A DNA stretch of 64,000 nucleotides from Amycolatopsis methanolica 239 (GTDB lineage: Bacteria > Actinomycetota > Actinomycetes > Mycobacteriales > Pseudonocardiaceae). A model generated the notes under the pieces. That model was given only the letters and a program-made list of their open reading frames with translations. It was not told where the DNA came from and made no database searches. The position numbers and the translations under genes are program-made. Position 1 is the stretch's first letter; every line of letters starts with the position of its first letter. Where the stretch lies: assembly GCF_000739085.1 (NCBI RefSeq), contig NZ_CP009110.1:558001-622000 (forward strand). The letters are read 5' to 3'. This document shows positions 16,575-24,907 of the stretch, in pieces.

Positions 16575-17648
16575 GTGGACCTGCCCGTGATGCCGCCGGT
16601 CAAGCCGATGCTGGCGAAGGCCGTGCACGAGATGCCCCGCGAACCCGGGCTGCACTACGAGCCGAAGTGGGACGGGTTCCGCTGCGTCGTGTTCCGCGAC
16701 GGTGACGAGGTCGAGCTGGGCTCCCGCAACGACCGTCCCCTGACCAGGTACTTCCCCGAGCTGGTCGACCTGCTGAAGGCCGCGCTGCCGGACCGGTGCG
16801 TGGTCGACGGGGAAATCGTGATCGTCACCAGCGGCGGTCTCGACTTCGACAGCCTCCAGCTCCGGCTGCACCCGGCCGCGTCCCGCGTGCGGAAGCTGGC
16901 CGCGGAGACGCCGGCCAGTTTCGTCGCGTTCGACGTGCTCGCCCTCGACCACGCCGACCTCACCGGTGAACCGTTCCAGCGGCGCAGGCACGTCCTCGAA
17001 GGGGTGCTGGACGACTCACTCGCCCGGGTGCACCTGACCCCGATGACGCAGCACCCGGACGTCGCGCAGGACTGGTTCACCCGGTTCGAGGGCGCCGGGT
17101 TCGACGGTGTCATGGCCAAGCCGGGGGACCTGCCGTACGAGCAGGACAAGCGGGTGATGTGGAAGGTCAAGCACGAGCGCACCGCCGATTGTGTGGTGGC
17201 GGGGTTCCGCTGGCACAAGGACGGCAACGGGATCGGTTCGCTGCTGCTGGGCCTGTACGAAGGGGACGGCCGGCTGCAGCACATGGGTGTGGCGAGCAGT
17301 TTCACCGCGGCGCGGCGCCGGGAGCTGGTCGACGAACTGGCGCCGCTGCGGGAGGGTGCGATGGAGCAGCACCCGTGGCGCGAGTGGGCGTCGTTCGAGT
17401 CGGATGGCAGGCGGGTGCCGGGCGCGCAGAGCCGGTGGAACGCGGGCAAGGACCTGTCGTGGGAGCCGCTGCGGATCGAGCTGGTCGCCGAGGTCCGCTA
17501 CGACCACCTGCAGGCGGGCCGCTTCCGCCACGCGACGCGCCTCGTGCGGTTCCGGCCCGACCGAACTCCGGACTCGTGTCGTTACGACCAGTTGGAAGAG
17601 GTGCCGCCGGCGGAGCTGACCGCCCTGTTCAGCGAGGTGAGAGCATGA
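16575..17648 (+). CDS. ligC: ATP-dependent DNA ligase LigC
   Basis: The 357-residue product carries the nucleotidyltransferase motif I with the adenylated lysine in YEPKWDGFRC (about 27-36), motif III-like FVAFDVLAL, motif IV EGAGFDGVMAK, motif V VMWKVKHERTADCVVAGF, and a C-terminal OB fold (about 220-357). Length and order match mycobacterial LigC1 (about 358 residues). It seals nicks in base-excision or end-joining repair. No strong ribosome binding site is seen before the GTG. The primase-polymerase gene overlaps its stop (ATGA), as in the LigC-PrimC pair of mycobacteria. Confidence 0.92.
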   Translation: MDLPVMPPVKPMLAKAVHEMPREPGLHYEPKWDGFRCVVFRDGDEVELGSRNDRPLTRYFPELVDLLKAALPDRCVVDGEIVIVTSGGLDFDSLQLRLHPAASRVRKLAAETPASFVAFDVLALDHADLTGEPFQRRRHVLEGVLDDSLARVHLTPMTQHPDVAQDWFTRFEGAGFDGVMAKPGDLPYEQDKRVMWKVKHERTADCVVAGFRWHKDGNGIGSLLLGLYEGDGRLQHMGVASSFTAARRRELVDELAPLREGAMEQHPWREWASFESDGRRVPGAQSRWNAGKDLSWEPLRIELVAEVRYDHLQAGRFRHATRLVRFRPDRTPDSCRYDQLEEVPPAELTALFSEVRA

Positions 17649-18640
17649 GCGCCGTACCGATCGAAGGCACCGAGGTCACCATCTCGTCGCCGGACAAGGT
17701 GTACTTCACCGAGCGCGGCGAGACGAAGCTCGACCTGGTCCGGTACTACCAGGCGGTCGAGGGCCCGTTGATGGACACGCTGCGGGACCGGCCGTTGCTG
17801 CTGGAGCGCTACCCGGACGGCGCGAGCGGCAAATCGTGGTTCCAGAAGCGCGTCCCCAAGTCGACGCCGTCCTGGGTGCGGACCACAGTGGTGTCCACCC
17901 CGAACGGAACGACCTCGGATGCCCTGGTGGCGGCCGACCTGGGGCACATCCTGTGGGCGGTGAACCTGGGCTGTATCGGTTTCCACGTCTGGCCGTACCG
18001 CGCCTCGGCGCCCGAGTTCGCCGACGAGCTGCGAATCGACCTGGACCCGTCGCCCGGGGTGACGTTCGAGCAGGTCCGCGAGGCAGCGGTGCTGACGAAG
18101 GACCTGCTGGACTCCCTGGACATCACCGCGTACATCAAGACAACGGGCTCCCGGGGCCTGCACGTCTACGTCGCGCTGGAACCACGGTGGGACTCCTACG
18201 CGGTGCGCGCCGCCGCGGTCGCCTTGGCGCGGGAGCTGGAGCGCAGGCACTCGGACCTGATCACCGCGCAGTGGTGGAAGGAAGAGCGGGGCGCCCGGGT
18301 GTTCGTGGACTTCAACCAAAACGCCCCGCACAAGACGGTTTTCGGTGCATGGTGCGTCCGCCCTCGGGCCGGTGGGCAAGTCTCGACGCCCATCTCGTGG
18401 GACGAGCTGTCCACAGTGGAACCAGGTGAGCTGACCCTGTCGACGGTGCCGGACCTGGTATCCCGCCGAGGTGACCCGTGGGCGCAGATGCGGGAGCAGC
18501 CGCAGTCGATCGAGCCGCTGCTGGAGATGTCGGAGCGGGACATGGCAGCAGGTTTGATGGATGCGCCGTGGCCGCCGGTGTACCCGAAGCAGCCGAACGA
18601 GCCACCACGAGTGGCACCCAGCCGGGCGAAGAAGAGCTGA
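17645..18640 (+). CDS. Primase-polymerase (LigD-Pol-like, PrimC type)
   Basis: The 331-residue product is an archaeo-eukaryotic primase-type polymerase domain without ligase or nuclease modules. The catalytic acids are in LRIDLDPSPG (about 128-137), the nucleotide-binding segment is TTGSRGLHVYV (about 160-170), and the third acid lies near VFVDFNQNAPHKT (about 218-230). Such stand-alone enzymes fill short gaps with ribonucleotides and hand them to LigC. Stop-start overlap with ligC supports joint action in gap repair. It ends with a Pro/Lys-rich tail; a hairpin follows in the intergenic region. Confidence 0.9.
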   Translation: MSAVPIEGTEVTISSPDKVYFTERGETKLDLVRYYQAVEGPLMDTLRDRPLLLERYPDGASGKSWFQKRVPKSTPSWVRTTVVSTPNGTTSDALVAADLGHILWAVNLGCIGFHVWPYRASAPEFADELRIDLDPSPGVTFEQVREAAVLTKDLLDSLDITAYIKTTGSRGLHVYVALEPRWDSYAVRAAAVALARELERRHSDLITAQWWKEERGARVFVDFNQNAPHKTVFGAWCVRPRAGGQVSTPISWDELSTVEPGELTLSTVPDLVSRRGDPWAQMREQPQSIEPLLEMSERDMAAGLMDAPWPPVYPKQPNEPPRVAPSRAKKS

Positions 18641-18660
18641 AGGACGAAGGCAAACCGCCG

Positions 18661-18685
18661 CCCGGCAACGCAACAGCACCGACCA
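18661..18685. repeat. Copy 2 of 25-bp intergenic repeat
   Basis: It matches 14792-14816 at 23 of 25 positions in the same orientation, 3.87 kb away. Confidence 0.45.
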
Positions 18686-18720
18686 GCCCAGAACCCCGCC
18701 CCAAACGCAATCCGATCTTT

Positions 18721-18780
18721 GGTCGCCGACCAGGCGTGTCAAGGTACTCTTTCCCGCCTTGACACGCCTCCTCGGCGACC
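18721..18780. repeat. Long palindrome between convergent genes
   Basis: Two 24-base arms (18721-18744 and 18757-18780) are complementary except for two adjacent bases, with a 12-base loop. The inner nine bases GTGTCAAGG/CCTTGACAC are perfect. It lies between the primase gene (+) and the formyltransferase gene (-), so it can terminate both. Its length also recalls dispersed palindromic elements. Confidence 0.7.
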
Positions 18781-18894
18781 GAAACACAATCAGGCATCGG
18801 GGGCGGGGGTGGTCGGAAGGTGACCGTTCAAGCGCCGTGAGGCGCTCCTGCGTGACCACCCAGCTACCGTTGTGTTGGAGATCAAGGGCCGATT

Positions 18895-19833
18895 TCAGCG
18901 GCCTAGGTAGCCGCCCATCCTTGTGAAGTAGTCGGTGGCCGCAAGCTCTGTGCCGTCTTCGAGGCGGACCTGTTCGATGACCAGGCCGTGGTTCTTGCCG
19001 AACCTGGCGCCGGCGCCGGCGACGATCACCACTCCGTCGCCTTCGGAGATGAAGATCCGGCCGGGTGTGCCGCCGTAGCGTCCCTTCGAGACGGACGCCT
19101 TGGTGATCCGGATGGTCTGTCCCTTGTGGGTGGTGAAGGCGTTCGGGTACGGGTCGGACTGGGCGCGGACCAGGCGGTCGATGTCCTCGGCGGGCCAGGT
19201 CCAGTCGATGCGACTGTCCTCGATGGACCGCTTGTGGAAGAAGCTGGCCTGCGAGCGGTCCTGGGGAACCGGCTCGTAATCTCCCGATTCGAGCTTTGCC
19301 AGCGCTTCCGACACTACCGGTTCGATGAGGTCGACCGTGCGGTGGAACAGGTCCGTCACGGTGTCACGTGGACCGACCTCGACGGATCGTTGCAGGATGA
19401 TGTCGCCCGCGTCCAGCTCGTCGTTCATCATGTGCGCGGTCACGCCCACCTCCTTCTCCCCGTTGATCAGCGCCCAGATCAACGGCGAGAAACCGGCGTA
19501 GGCGGGCAACAGCGAATCGTGCACGTTGAGGGTGCCCCGGGGCGGCAGGTTGAAGATCTCCGGCGGCAGCCAGGTGCGCCAGTTGTTCGCGACGATGATC
19601 TCCGGGTCCGCCTCCTTGAGCGCGGCCGTCACGTCGTCGTCGGGGCGGTTGCGTTCGATCACCGGAACACCGTTGTCCCTGGCGAGATCCGCGACCGAGT
19701 CGGACCAGATCTTTTCGTACGCGTGGTCGCTCTTCGGGTGCGTCACGACGAGCACCACCTCGTGACCGGCGTCCAGCAGTGCACGCAGCGTGCGGTGCCC
19801 CCACGTCTGGTAGCCGAACATCGCGACCCGCAT
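18895..19833 (-). CDS. N-hydroxyornithine formyltransferase (Fmt-like)
   Basis: The 312-residue product has a methionyl-tRNA-formyltransferase fold: a Rossmann start MRVAMFGYQTWGHRTL, then the N10-formyl-tetrahydrofolate-binding and catalytic region NVHDSLLPAYAGFSPL (about 108-123, catalytic Asn and His) with Asp in NDELDAGDII, and a C-terminal OB-like domain. In coelichelin-type pathways such enzymes formylate N5-hydroxyornithine before NRPS loading. It is divergent from the ornithine monooxygenase gene, with iron boxes between. The ATG at 19833 has GAGGAGG four bases upstream; an earlier in-frame start is weaker. A housekeeping Fmt is excluded by context. Confidence 0.9.
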   Translation of the reverse strand: MRVAMFGYQTWGHRTLRALLDAGHEVVLVVTHPKSDHAYEKIWSDSVADLARDNGVPVIERNRPDDDVTAALKEADPEIIVANNWRTWLPPEIFNLPPRGTLNVHDSLLPAYAGFSPLIWALINGEKEVGVTAHMMNDELDAGDIILQRSVEVGPRDTVTDLFHRTVDLIEPVVSEALAKLESGDYEPVPQDRSQASFFHKRSIEDSRIDWTWPAEDIDRLVRAQSDPYPNAFTTHKGQTIRITKASVSKGRYGGTPGRIFISEGDGVVIVAGAGARFGKNHGLVIEQVRLEDGTELAATDYFTRMGGYLGR

Positions 19834-19878
19834 CGGTCCTCCTCGTTCCGGGATCAACATCACGCCCGAATGTAGTAG

Positions 19879-19897
19879 TTAAGCCTCCCCTAACTTA
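19879..19897 (-). promoter_or_regulatory. DtxR/IdeR iron box for formyltransferase gene
   Basis: Read on the minus strand the site gives TTAGGGGAGGCTTAA preceded by TAAG, a fair match to TTAGGTTAGGCTAACCTAA. It lies about 45 bases before the ATG and overlaps the box for the divergent gene by three bases. Confidence 0.6.
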
Positions 19898-19913
19898 GGT
19901 TAGGGTTGCCTCG
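19895..19913 (+). promoter_or_regulatory. DtxR/IdeR iron box for monooxygenase operon
   Basis: TTAGGTTAGGGTTGCCTCG matches the left half of the consensus fully and the right half in part. It lies 27-45 bases before the monooxygenase start, where a repressor would block the promoter under iron sufficiency. Confidence 0.8.
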
Positions 19914-19939
19914 GTTGTACATCTACGGATAGGACGGGC

Positions 19940-21259
19940 ATGCCAGAACCGCAGGAAGTTCCGGTCTACGACCTGGTCGGGGTCGGCTTCGGCCCTTCGA
20001 ATCTCGCACTGGCGATCGCCGTCACCGAGCACAACGCCGGCGGCGGGGAGGCGGTCACCGCGCACTTCCTCGAGCGTCAGCCGCGGTTCGGCTGGCACCG
20101 GGGGATGTTGCTGGACAACGCCACGATGCAGGTGTCGTTCCTCAAGGACCTCGTCACCATGCGCAACCCGGCCAGCGAGTTCAGCTTCCTGTCCTACCTG
20201 CACAGCCAGGGGCGCCTCGTCGATTTCATCAACCACAAGAACCTCTTCCCGCTGCGCATCGAGTTCCACGACTACCTGGAGTGGTCGGCGGCGAAGGTCG
20301 ACCACCTCGTTTCCTACGACCGCGAGGTCGCCGGGATCACGCCGGTCCTGGGCGAGGAATCGCTGTTCGACGTGCGGACCAAAGACGGGCAGGTGCTGCG
20401 CGCCCGCAACGTCGTGTTCGGCACCGGCCTGCGGCCCAACCTCCCGGAGGGGGTCACGGTCAGTGACCGGATCTGGCACAACCACCAGCTGCTGCACCGG
20501 ATCGACAAGGTGTCCGACCCCGAACGGTGCATCGTCGTCGGCGCCGGGCAGAGCGCCGCTGAGGTCACCGCTTTCCTGCACGACAAGTTCCCGCGCGCCG
20601 AGGTGTGCTCGGTGTTCGCCCGCTACGGCTACAGCCCGTCGGACGACAGCTCGTTCGCGAACCGGATCTTCGACCCGGAAGCGGTCGACGCGTTCTACAC
20701 CGCGCCGGAAGACGTCAAGCGCCGCCTGATGGACTACCACGGCAACACGAACTACTCGGCCGTCGACCTCGACCTCATCGACGACCTGTACCGCCGCGTC
20801 TACCGCGAGAAGGTGCAGGGCGTGCAGCGGCTGCGGATCTTCAACGCGTGCCGCCCTATCGACGTCACCGAAACCGAATCCGGCGTCCGGATCGCGATCG
20901 AATCCCTGACCACCGGCGAGAAGACCGTGCTGGACGCGGACCTCGTCGTCTACTCCACCGGATACCGTCCGGCCGATCCGACGTCGCTGCTCGGCGAGCT
21001 GGCCGCGAAGTGCCGCCGCGACGAGCAGGGCCGCCTGCGGATCGAGCGCGACTACCGGCTCGTCACCCCGGACGTAAAGGCCGGGCTCTACCTGCAGGGC
21101 GGGACCGAGCACTCGCACGGCATCACCTCGTCCCTGCTCTCGAACACCGCGGTGCGGGTCGGTGAAATCCTGCGCTCGATCCTCGACCGCAGGGAACCGT
21201 CATTGGACTGGCCTGCCGAGTACGCGGTCAGTGGTGTGAAAGCCGAGGAGTGGGCGTGA
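19940..21259 (+). CDS. L-ornithine N5-monooxygenase
   Basis: The 439-residue flavoprotein has an FAD site GVGFGPSNLALA (about 14-25), the substrate segment ATMQVSFLKDLVTMRNP, the NADPH site VVGAGQSAAEV (about 200-210) and the late STGYRP motif (about 342). These define the SidA/PvdA/CchB group, which hydroxylates the side-chain nitrogen of ornithine (less often lysine) with O2 and NADPH. Ornithine is inferred from the formyltransferase and the hydroxyornithine-type A-domain code in the first NRPS. Translation is coupled to the salicylate synthase by a GTGA overlap. Confidence 0.95.
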   Translation: MPEPQEVPVYDLVGVGFGPSNLALAIAVTEHNAGGGEAVTAHFLERQPRFGWHRGMLLDNATMQVSFLKDLVTMRNPASEFSFLSYLHSQGRLVDFINHKNLFPLRIEFHDYLEWSAAKVDHLVSYDREVAGITPVLGEESLFDVRTKDGQVLRARNVVFGTGLRPNLPEGVTVSDRIWHNHQLLHRIDKVSDPERCIVVGAGQSAAEVTAFLHDKFPRAEVCSVFARYGYSPSDDSSFANRIFDPEAVDAFYTAPEDVKRRLMDYHGNTNYSAVDLDLIDDLYRRVYREKVQGVQRLRIFNACRPIDVTETESGVRIAIESLTTGEKTVLDADLVVYSTGYRPADPTSLLGELAAKCRRDEQGRLRIERDYRLVTPDVKAGLYLQGGTEHSHGITSSLLSNTAVRVGEILRSILDRREPSLDWPAEYAVSGVKAEEWA

Positions 21260-22566
21260 CCGAGTACGACGTCGAGGAAACCGGCTCGGTGGCTGAGCCA
21301 CTGAGCCTTGTGACCAGACTGGCGCGCGCCGGGTTCGACAACTACGTCGTCTACGAACGCGACGGTGTGTGGACGTTCGCCGGCGGTGCGCTCGCGACGG
21401 TGTCGCTCGACGCCGAGCGAGTGCGCATCTCGTACGGCGACGAGGTGACCGATCGTGCGTGGACCGGGTCGCCGGGCGAGGCGATGCGGTCGGCGCTCGC
21501 GGAGCTGCCGGTGACGGGCTGGAACGCCTACGGTCGCGTGCACTTCTCGTTCGCCGGCCTGGTGCCGGGGCTCGGGCTGCGCGGCGCCGTGCCGCCGCCC
21601 GGTGAGGTGGTGCGCGTGATCGTGCCGCGCACCGAGGTGCGGCTGGACGGGCAGTCGGTCCGCATCCGCGGGGTGGACGCGGGCGAGCGGGCACGGGTGC
21701 GGGAGATCCTCGAAGCGTCCTTCGCGGCCGACTCGCCGCGCGCCGCCGAGGTGGACGTCCGCGCGGGCGGCGAGAGCTACCGCGAGCGGGTCGCCCAGGC
21801 GGTCAAGGAGATCCGGCAGGGGCAGTACCAGAAGGTGATCCTGTCGCGGGTCGTGCGGATCCCGTTCCCGGCGGACCTGGTCGCGACCTACGAACTGGGG
21901 CGGCGCGGCAACACTCCGGCCCGATCGTTCCTGCTGCGGCTGAACGGCGCCGAGGCTGCCGGGTTCAGCCCGGAGATCGTCGTCTCGGTCGACGGGAGCG
22001 GGCGGGTCACGACGCAGCCGCTGGCCGGGACGCGTGCGTTCGGGCGGGGCAGCGAGGCGGATGCCGCCGCGCGGGCCGAGCTCGAGTCGGACCCCAAGGA
22101 GGTGTTCGAACACGCCGTGTCGGTGCGGACCGCGCAGGAGGAGATGCGGCGGGTGTGCGTGCCGGAATCGGTGCGGGTCGGGGATTTCATGGGCATCAAG
22201 GAGCGGGGCAGCGTTCAGCACCTGGCTTCGCTGGTGAACGGGGACCTCGCGGCTGGCCGGTCGGCGTGGGACGCGCTGGAGGCGGTGTTCCCGGCGGTGA
22301 CGGCTTCCGGGATCCCCAAGCGCGAGTCGCTCGACGCGATCTCCCGGATGGATGATCCGCGCGGGTTGTACAGCGGCTCGGTGATAGCGCTTTCCCAGGA
22401 CGGTTCGCTGGACGCGGCGCTCGTGCTGCGGGCGGTCTACCAGGAGGGCGCGCAGGCGTGGCTGCGTGCGGGCGCGGGGATCGTCGCGGACTCGACGCCG
22501 GAGCGCGAGTTCGAGGAGACGTGCGAGAAGCTGGGCTCGGTGGCGCCGTTCGTGGTGCGTGCCTGA
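21256..22566 (+). CDS. Salicylate synthase (MbtI/Irp9 type)
   Basis: The 436-residue chorismate-utilising enzyme resembles MbtI along its length: KVILSRVVRIPFP with the general-base Lys, NTPARSFLLRLNGAEAAGFS, QPLAGTRAFGRG, EHAVSVR, RGSVQHLASL, FPAVTASGIPK and the final EREFEETCEKLGS. MbtI-type enzymes make isochorismate and eliminate pyruvate in the same active site, giving salicylate from chorismate. No isochorismatase or DHB dehydrogenase gene is present, consistent with salicylate rather than 2,3-dihydroxybenzoate. The GTG at 21256 is preferred because GAGGAG ends five bases before it. Confidence 0.92.
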   Translation: MTEYDVEETGSVAEPLSLVTRLARAGFDNYVVYERDGVWTFAGGALATVSLDAERVRISYGDEVTDRAWTGSPGEAMRSALAELPVTGWNAYGRVHFSFAGLVPGLGLRGAVPPPGEVVRVIVPRTEVRLDGQSVRIRGVDAGERARVREILEASFAADSPRAAEVDVRAGGESYRERVAQAVKEIRQGQYQKVILSRVVRIPFPADLVATYELGRRGNTPARSFLLRLNGAEAAGFSPEIVVSVDGSGRVTTQPLAGTRAFGRGSEADAAARAELESDPKEVFEHAVSVRTAQEEMRRVCVPESVRVGDFMGIKERGSVQHLASLVNGDLAAGRSAWDALEAVFPAVTASGIPKRESLDAISRMDDPRGLYSGSVIALSQDGSLDAALVLRAVYQEGAQAWLRAGAGIVADSTPEREFEETCEKLGSVAPFVVRA

Positions 22567-22577
22567 GCTGGTTCCCG

Positions 22578-22608
22578 ACGGTCCCGGGCGTTGGTCGCCC
22601 GGGACCGT
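22578..22608. terminator. Bidirectional hairpin terminator
   Basis: ACGGTCCCGGGCG pairs perfectly with its complement over a 5-base loop between convergent genes, with TTT on the plus side. Confidence 0.8.
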
Positions 22609-22615
22609 TTCGCGT

Positions 22616-23632
22616 TCAGCGGCGGCGCCAGAGGAGCCAGCCGAGGTAGGCGCCACCGAGCGCGGCGGTCGCCACGCCGACCGGGAGCGTCGACGCGCCG
22701 GCGACGCGCTGGGCGGCGAAGTCCGCGACCAGCACCAGCAACGCGCCCATCCACGCGGCCGGGAGGATGCCTGCGCCGGCGGCCCGGGTGAGCCGTTTCG
22801 CCAGCTGGGGCGCGGTGAGGGACACGAAGGCGATCGGGCCGGCGGCGGCGGTCGCGATGGCGCACGCGGCGGTGCCGACGATCAGCAGGTACACGCGGCT
22901 GCGCTCGACCCGCACGCCGAGCGCGGCCGCGGCGTCGTCGCCCATCTCGAGCATGTCGAGGCGGCTGGCGCCGGCGAGGAGCAGCGGGATCAACACGACC
23001 AGAGCGATCACCAGTGGCCAGAACTGGGACCAGCCGAGGTTGTTGAGGCTGCCGGTGAGCCACACCGTCGCCCGGGCGACGTCGGCGATCTGGGCGTTGA
23101 CGATCAGGTAGAAGTTGATCGCCTGGAGGATCGCGCTGATGCCGATGCCGACCAGGACCAGCCTGGAGCCGCGGACGCCACGCTGCCAGGCGAGGAGGTA
23201 CACGGCGATGGCGGTAACCAGCCCGCCGGCGAGCGCGCCGCCGGAGACGGCCAGGGTGCCGCCGCCGAAGAGCAGGATGATCAGCAGGCCGCCGGTGGTG
23301 GCGCCGTAGTTGAAGCCGATGATGTCCGGGCTGCCGAGGGGGTTGCGGGACAGGCTCTGGAACACGGCGCCGCTCATGCCGAGCGCGGCGCCGACGGCCA
23401 GCGCGATGAGCACGCGGGGCAGCCGGAGGTCGAGCACGGCGAAGTTCGTGATGCGGCTGCCGTTGCCGAGCAGGGTGCGGACGACGTCGAGCGGTGCGAC
23501 GGAGATCGACCCGGTGCCCAAGGCGAGTACCCCGAAGCCGAGGATCGCGACTGCGAGCCCGACGCAGACGAGCACCGAGCGGCGTGCTGCGGTCCGGGGC
23601 GCCGCTCGGGTCTTGGTGAGGGTCCTGGTCAT
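22616..23632 (-). CDS. Ferri-siderophore ABC permease, FepG-like
   Basis: The 338-residue product is a FecCD-family permease with about nine to ten helices. Signatures include LRLPRVLIALAVGAALGMSG, FQSLSRNPLGSPDIIGFNYG, LVGIGISAILQAIN and the ATPase-contact region GPIAFVSLTAPQLAKRL. It pairs with the next gene to form a heterodimeric importer for the ferric siderophore. Its ATG overlaps the TGA of that gene. No ATP-binding subunit follows; the operon ends here at a convergent hairpin. Confidence 0.93.
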   Translation of the reverse strand: MTRTLTKTRAAPRTAARRSVLVCVGLAVAILGFGVLALGTGSISVAPLDVVRTLLGNGSRITNFAVLDLRLPRVLIALAVGAALGMSGAVFQSLSRNPLGSPDIIGFNYGATTGGLLIILLFGGGTLAVSGGALAGGLVTAIAVYLLAWQRGVRGSRLVLVGIGISAILQAINFYLIVNAQIADVARATVWLTGSLNNLGWSQFWPLVIALVVLIPLLLAGASRLDMLEMGDDAAAALGVRVERSRVYLLIVGTAACAIATAAAGPIAFVSLTAPQLAKRLTRAAGAGILPAAWMGALLVLVADFAAQRVAGASTLPVGVATAALGGAYLGWLLWRRR

Positions 23633-24684
23633 GAGCGGGCCGCCTTCGTGCGGCGCACCAGTGCGATGAACAGCGGCGCCCCGAGCAGGGCGGTCACCAC
23701 CCCGACGTCGATCTCCTCCCTGGCGATCACCCGCCCCAGGACGTCGGCCAGCAACAGCAGCGCCGGGGCCAGCAGGGCGCAGTACGGCAGCACCCACCGC
23801 TGGTCCGGCCCGGTGATCGCGCGGACCATGTGCGGCACCGCGAGCCCGACGAACACCAGCGGCCCCACGGCGGCCGTCGCGGCGCCGGCCAGCAACGTGA
23901 CCGCCAGGAGCGTCAGTCCGCGCGTCCGGCCCAGGTGGGCGCCCAGCGACTTGCCCGCCTCGTCGCCGAGGGCGAGCGCGTTCAGCGGGCGCGCCAGGAA
24001 CAACGCGAGCACCACCCCGGCCACCAGGAACGGCAACACCCGCACCAGGGTGCCGCCGTCGGCGCGCTCCAGCGAACCCACCGTCCAGAACCGCATCTGG
24101 TCCAGCGTCTGGGTGTCCAGCAGGGTCATCACCTGGGTCAGGCCGGTCAGCGCGGCGGAGACGGCCGTCCCCGCCAGCGCGAGCCGCACCGGCGACGAGC
24201 CGCCGCGGCCGGCGATCACGTACAACACGAAACCCGCGATGGCCGCGCCGAGGAACGCGAACCACACGAACACTCGCAGATCGGTGACCCCGAGCACCCC
24301 GACCGACAATGCGGCCGCCGTCGCCGCGCCCGCGTTGATCCCCAGCAGGCCCGGGTCGGCGAGCGGGTTGCGGGTCAGCGCCTGCATCAGCGCCCCGGCC
24401 ACGCCCAGCGACGCGCCGACCGCGATGCCGATCAGCGTCCGCGGCACGCGGATCGACCAGACCACATAGGACGAATCCGAGCCGTCACGGTGGAACAACG
24501 CGTCCACGACCGTCCCGAGTGGAATGGACCGCGCGCCGACGGCGATGCTCAGCAACGCGATGGCCACGAGGACCACGAGCGCGACGACCAGGCCGGCCGC
24601 CCGGGACGGCGCCGCCAAGCGCGGCGCAGGCGCTTGACCGGAGGTGGTCCGGGAGGCGGCTCGGGTGGATCCACCGGTGCTCAC
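23629..24684 (-). CDS. Ferri-siderophore ABC permease, FepD-like
   Basis: The 351-residue FecCD permease has IRVPRTLIGIAVGASLGVAGAL, LTRNPLADPGLLGINAGA, and GPLVFVGLAVPHMVRA, the segment that touches the ATPase. The GTG at 24684 has GGAG seven bases upstream and gives a normal family length; the frame stays open further upstream through low-complexity DNA but has no better start. It is transcribed after the AMP-ligase gene, from which it is separated by 223 bp, and overlaps the FepG-like gene by four bases. Confidence 0.93.
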   Translation of the reverse strand: MSTGGSTRAASRTTSGQAPAPRLAAPSRAAGLVVALVVLVAIALLSIAVGARSIPLGTVVDALFHRDGSDSSYVVWSIRVPRTLIGIAVGASLGVAGALMQALTRNPLADPGLLGINAGAATAAALSVGVLGVTDLRVFVWFAFLGAAIAGFVLYVIAGRGGSSPVRLALAGTAVSAALTGLTQVMTLLDTQTLDQMRFWTVGSLERADGGTLVRVLPFLVAGVVLALFLARPLNALALGDEAGKSLGAHLGRTRGLTLLAVTLLAGAATAAVGPLVFVGLAVPHMVRAITGPDQRWVLPYCALLAPALLLLADVLGRVIAREEIDVGVVTALLGAPLFIALVRRTKAARS

Positions 24685-24907
24685 GGGTGTTCTCCAGGTA
24701 CGGGGCGGGCAGTGTGCTGGGGGCTGCGGGTGCTCACGCGGCGGGGACCGGCGCCGCGGCAGCTGGTGCTTCTCCGGTGTGGGTGGACGTTGGCGGCGTG
24801 GCGGCGGGTGCTGGCCCGGTGTGCGCGGGTGTCGGCACCGCAATCGCCAGTGCTCATCCGGCGCCGGCCGCAGTCGGCACTGTCTCCGGCGCCGCGATCG
24901 CCAGCGC
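24685..24907 (-). repeat. Degenerate repeats between AMP-ligase and permease genes
   Basis: This spacer carries several imperfect copies of a unit containing GGTGCTCACG or GCCAGYGCTCAYCC (around 24677, 24728, 24767, 24856 and 24900). It stays open in the permease frame but reads as low-complexity Pro/Arg sequence, so it is probably not coding. Confidence 0.4.

Noticed and set aside
21256..22566. Isochorismate synthase of a DHB pathway
   Set aside because: The sequence follows MbtI-type salicylate synthases throughout and no isochorismatase or DHB dehydrogenase gene is in the locus.
24685..24907. N-terminal extension of the FepD-like permease
   Set aside because: The frame is open, but the encoded sequence is low-complexity and a well-placed GTG with GGAG begins the conserved protein.
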